Positions 62,435 to 64,000 of a stretch of 64,000 nt of DNA are shown piece after piece (the stretch's first letter is position 1; each line of letters opens with the position of its first letter). Under the pieces are notes generated by a model that made no database searches, was not told the DNA's origin, and saw only the letters and a program-made list of their open reading frames with translations. Origin of the DNA: Scalindua sp964437425 (lineage in GTDB: Bacteria > Planctomycetota > Brocadiia > Brocadiales > Scalinduaceae); NCBI GenBank assembly GCA_964437425.1, contig CAYTGO010000006.1, positions 14,463 to 78,462 of the forward strand. Reading direction: 5' to 3'. Made by a program: the position numbers and the translations under genes.

Positions 62435-62488
62435 GCGTGGCAAAGACAGCTCCGTACATTTTTTCTAAAAGATGGGAAATATAATAAA

Positions 62489-62956
62489 ATGTCATTAAGC
62501 GAAACTGATAAAAAAATACTACAAAGGCTTCAAACAAATCTTCCTCTGACACACAGGCCATTTCTTGATCTTGCCAATGAGTTGGGCCTTGATGAAGATC
62601 TGGTTATTGAAAGAATTAAAGCTATGGTTGATGGTAAATACGTCCGCCGTCTTGCCCCTATCATAAACACCCAGGCTGTTGGGAACTCTGCAACGCTTGC
62701 GGCTATGCAGATACCGGATGATAAAATTGATGAAGTTGCCGAGGTAATAAACGGGTACAGCGGTGTTTCTCATAATTATTTGAGAAAGGGTAAGAACAAA
62801 GAACTCCCTCTCAATATCTGGTTTACGATGTCAGCACCAACACAGGAGAAACTTGAAGAGAATATTAAAGAGATAGAGACTCGAACAGGTTTTGATGTTC
62901 GCATGCTGCCAACAACAAAGAAGTTTAAGATAGGTGTGAAATTTAAGATATGCTAA
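62489..62956 (+). CDS. ahbA: Siroheme decarboxylase subunit AhbA-like (Lrp/AsnC-type)
   Basis: The 155-residue protein has an AsnC-like winged helix (KKILQRLQTNLPLTHRPFLDLANELG) followed by a ligand-binding domain with VSHNYLRKG...LNIWFTM (near 90-112), the pattern of AhbA and the related NirD/G proteins. With AhbB it decarboxylates sirohaem to didecarboxysirohaem, a step shared by the alternative haem pathway and haem d1 synthesis. It does not act as a DNA regulator in characterised members. Confidence 0.85.
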   Translation: MSLSETDKKILQRLQTNLPLTHRPFLDLANELGLDEDLVIERIKAMVDGKYVRRLAPIINTQAVGNSATLAAMQIPDDKIDEVAEVINGYSGVSHNYLRKGKNKELPLNIWFTMSAPTQEKLEENIKEIETRTGFDVRMLPTTKKFKIGVKFKIC

Positions 62957-63006
62957 ATTTGTTGTTTCCGCGGGGATGACAAACTATACAGAAAAGGATA
63001 TGATTT

Positions 63007-63468
63007 ATGACAGAAGATTTAGACATTAAACTGATTAAATATGCTCAGGATGGTCTGCCCCTGACAAAAACTCCATACAAAGACATAGCTGATGGAGTGG
63101 GCATGACTGAGGAAGAAGTTATAGACAGATTAAAAGCTCTATTGGAGAACGGAAAGATAAGACGTCTTGCGGCTTCTATCGCTCACAGGAAAATAGGGAT
63201 AAACTCCAATGCAATGACCGTATGGAAAGTTTCCCAGGATAAGGTGGAAGAGTGCGGAAAAATCATGGCGGCTTTTGAAGAGGTTACACACTGTTACGAG
63301 CGTCCTACATTTCCCGGTTGGGATTATAATGTATTCACCATGATTCATGGTTACACGGATGAGGAGTGTGAAAACGTTATAAACAGCATAAAAGAGCAAA
63401 CCGGCCTTGACGATTACGTAATGCTGTATAGCGAAAAGGAATTCAAAAAAGTGGGAGTAAGGATTTAA
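63007..63468 (+). CDS. ahbB: Siroheme decarboxylase subunit AhbB-like (Lrp/AsnC-type)
   Basis: The 153-residue paralogue of AhbA carries the AhbB/NirL/H signature VTHCYERPTFPGWDYNVFTM (near 93-112), including the His thought to take part in substrate binding or catalysis. The gene is 50 bp after ahbA, and the two should form a heterodimer. Whether the product goes to haem b/c or haem d1 cannot be told here, since AhbC/AhbD and NirF/NirJ genes are not in the window. Confidence 0.87.
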   Translation: MTEDLDIKLIKYAQDGLPLTKTPYKDIADGVGMTEEEVIDRLKALLENGKIRRLAASIAHRKIGINSNAMTVWKVSQDKVEECGKIMAAFEEVTHCYERPTFPGWDYNVFTMIHGYTDEECENVINSIKEQTGLDDYVMLYSEKEFKKVGVRI

Positions 63469-63486
63469 GACTGACTTGCGCAAGTT

Positions 63487-63981
63487 TTATTTGTAGTTTT
63501 CAAACTGCACGGCGAAATCGTAATCCTGGTCTTTGATTGACTGCATTATGGCCTGCAGATCATCTATCTTTTTTCCTGACACCTTGATTTTGTCTTCCTG
63601 GATTTGTGACTGTACTTTTATCTTCATGCCTTTAATGAGCTTGACGATTCCCTTCGCTTTATCCATAGGAATGCCTGCCTGAAACGTAATAACCTGCCTT
63701 ATAGTACTTCCCAGGGCGTTTTCAGTCTTTCCAAAATCCAATGCTTTCGTTGGGATAGCTCTCTTTGCAAGTTTTTCTGTTAATATATCTGTCAAACTTT
63801 TAAGCTTATAGTCATCATCGGCAATCAAAGTTATAGTGTCGTCTTTGTTTAAGGTGATTGTCGACTTGCTTCCTTTGAAATCGTATCTTACCGCCAGTTG
63901 CTTTTTGGCTTGATCTACAGCGTTCTTAACCTCGTGCATCTCTACTTTGCATACAATGTCCATTGAATGTTTGTCTGCCAT
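63487..63981 (-). CDS. yajQ: YajQ-family nucleotide-binding protein
   Basis: The 164-residue protein covers the whole family: SMDIVCKVEMHEVKNAVDQAKKQLAVRYDFKGS at the N-terminus, two ferredoxin-like folds, and SQIQEDKIKVSGKKIDDLQA near 129. Members bind nucleic acids, GTP or cyclic di-GMP in different bacteria. A good AGGAG precedes the ATG. It converges with ahbB (18-bp gap). Confidence 0.93.
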   Translation of the reverse strand: MADKHSMDIVCKVEMHEVKNAVDQAKKQLAVRYDFKGSKSTITLNKDDTITLIADDDYKLKSLTDILTEKLAKRAIPTKALDFGKTENALGSTIRQVITFQAGIPMDKAKGIVKLIKGMKIKVQSQIQEDKIKVSGKKIDDLQAIMQSIKDQDYDFAVQFENYK

Positions 63982-64000
63982 ATTTAGTATCTCCTAAAAC

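Noticed and set aside
62489..63468. AsnC/Lrp-type transcription regulators
   Set aside because: Paired 150-residue proteins with HNYLR and THCYERPTFPGW motifs match sirohaem decarboxylase subunits, not DNA-binding Lrp proteins.

Overview
The window looks like chromosome of an anaerobic, haem-rich bacterium, most likely an anammox planctomycete of the Candidatus Scalindua/Brocadiales type. The pointers are moderately low GC, a twelve-haem cytochrome lipoprotein, a cytochrome c'-like lipoprotein, siroheme decarboxylase homologues, formate-tetrahydrofolate ligase (Wood-Ljungdahl pathway), an HdrABC-Flox electron-transfer operon and a complete DUF58/Bat operon. This is inference from gene content; no rRNA is present to confirm it. 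I found no tRNA, rRNA, CRISPR array, insertion sequence or prophage. Two 100-N runs (30364-30463 and 52796-52895) show that this is a draft scaffold.

Layout. 1-2141 (-) is the N-terminal part of a large sensor protein running off the left edge. 2764-5884 (+) holds the dodecahaem lipoprotein, a thioredoxin-like protein and a zinc ribbon. 5951-10846 (-) is a Mla-type lipid transport operon (permease with fused STAS domain, ATPase, MCE protein, lipoprotein) ending in a cNMP-binding/PAS membrane sensor. 10847-11745 is a 0.9 kb non-coding stretch rich in hairpins, including a duplicated stem with a compensatory base change. 11746-18221 (-) carries a PfkB kinase, a TolC/Cu-ATPase pair and a UbiD-family decarboxylase. 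18577-26280 (-) is a coiled-coil protein plus the hdrCBA-floxDCBA-mobB operon. Divergent from it, 26553-34459 (+) is the DUF58/Bat operon. 34460-38480 contains a cNMP-regulated CPA1 antiporter gene flanked by two about 0.5 kb direct repeats, each ending in a promoter-like sequence. 38481-48350 is a mixture: MYG1-like and uracil-DNA-glycosylase-like proteins, a winged-helix regulator, a hemerythrin, YgiQ, a ROK kinase, a cNMP-binding protein and a hybrid histidine kinase. 48636-54317 has a giant MscS-type channel and formate-tetrahydrofolate ligase. 54483-63981 has a cytochrome c'-like lipoprotein, a sugar-nucleotide epimerase, rplM-rpsI, a CxxCxxCC protein, an M16 protease pair, CoaB, an unusual Fe-S protein, AhbA/AhbB and YajQ.

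How the genes fit together. Hdr-Flox (NADH oxidation coupled to ferredoxin and disulfide reduction), MobB (bis-MGD cofactor, as used by formate dehydrogenases) and Fhs fit reductive acetyl-CoA carbon fixation. The haem proteins and AhbA/B fit heavy demand for tetrapyrroles. The Mla, TolC/CopA, Bat, antiporter and MscS genes concern envelope upkeep, metal export, and ion and osmotic balance.

The most notable unexplained signals are the covarying hairpin pair at 11151-11328, the mosaic direct repeats that bring near-identical promoter boxes to two unrelated genes, a 37-bp palindrome over the -35 box of the hdr promoter, and a two-domain Fe-S protein next to ahbAB. The 100-N gap in batB is an artefact: identical 55-bp ends flank it, and merging them restores the reading frame.
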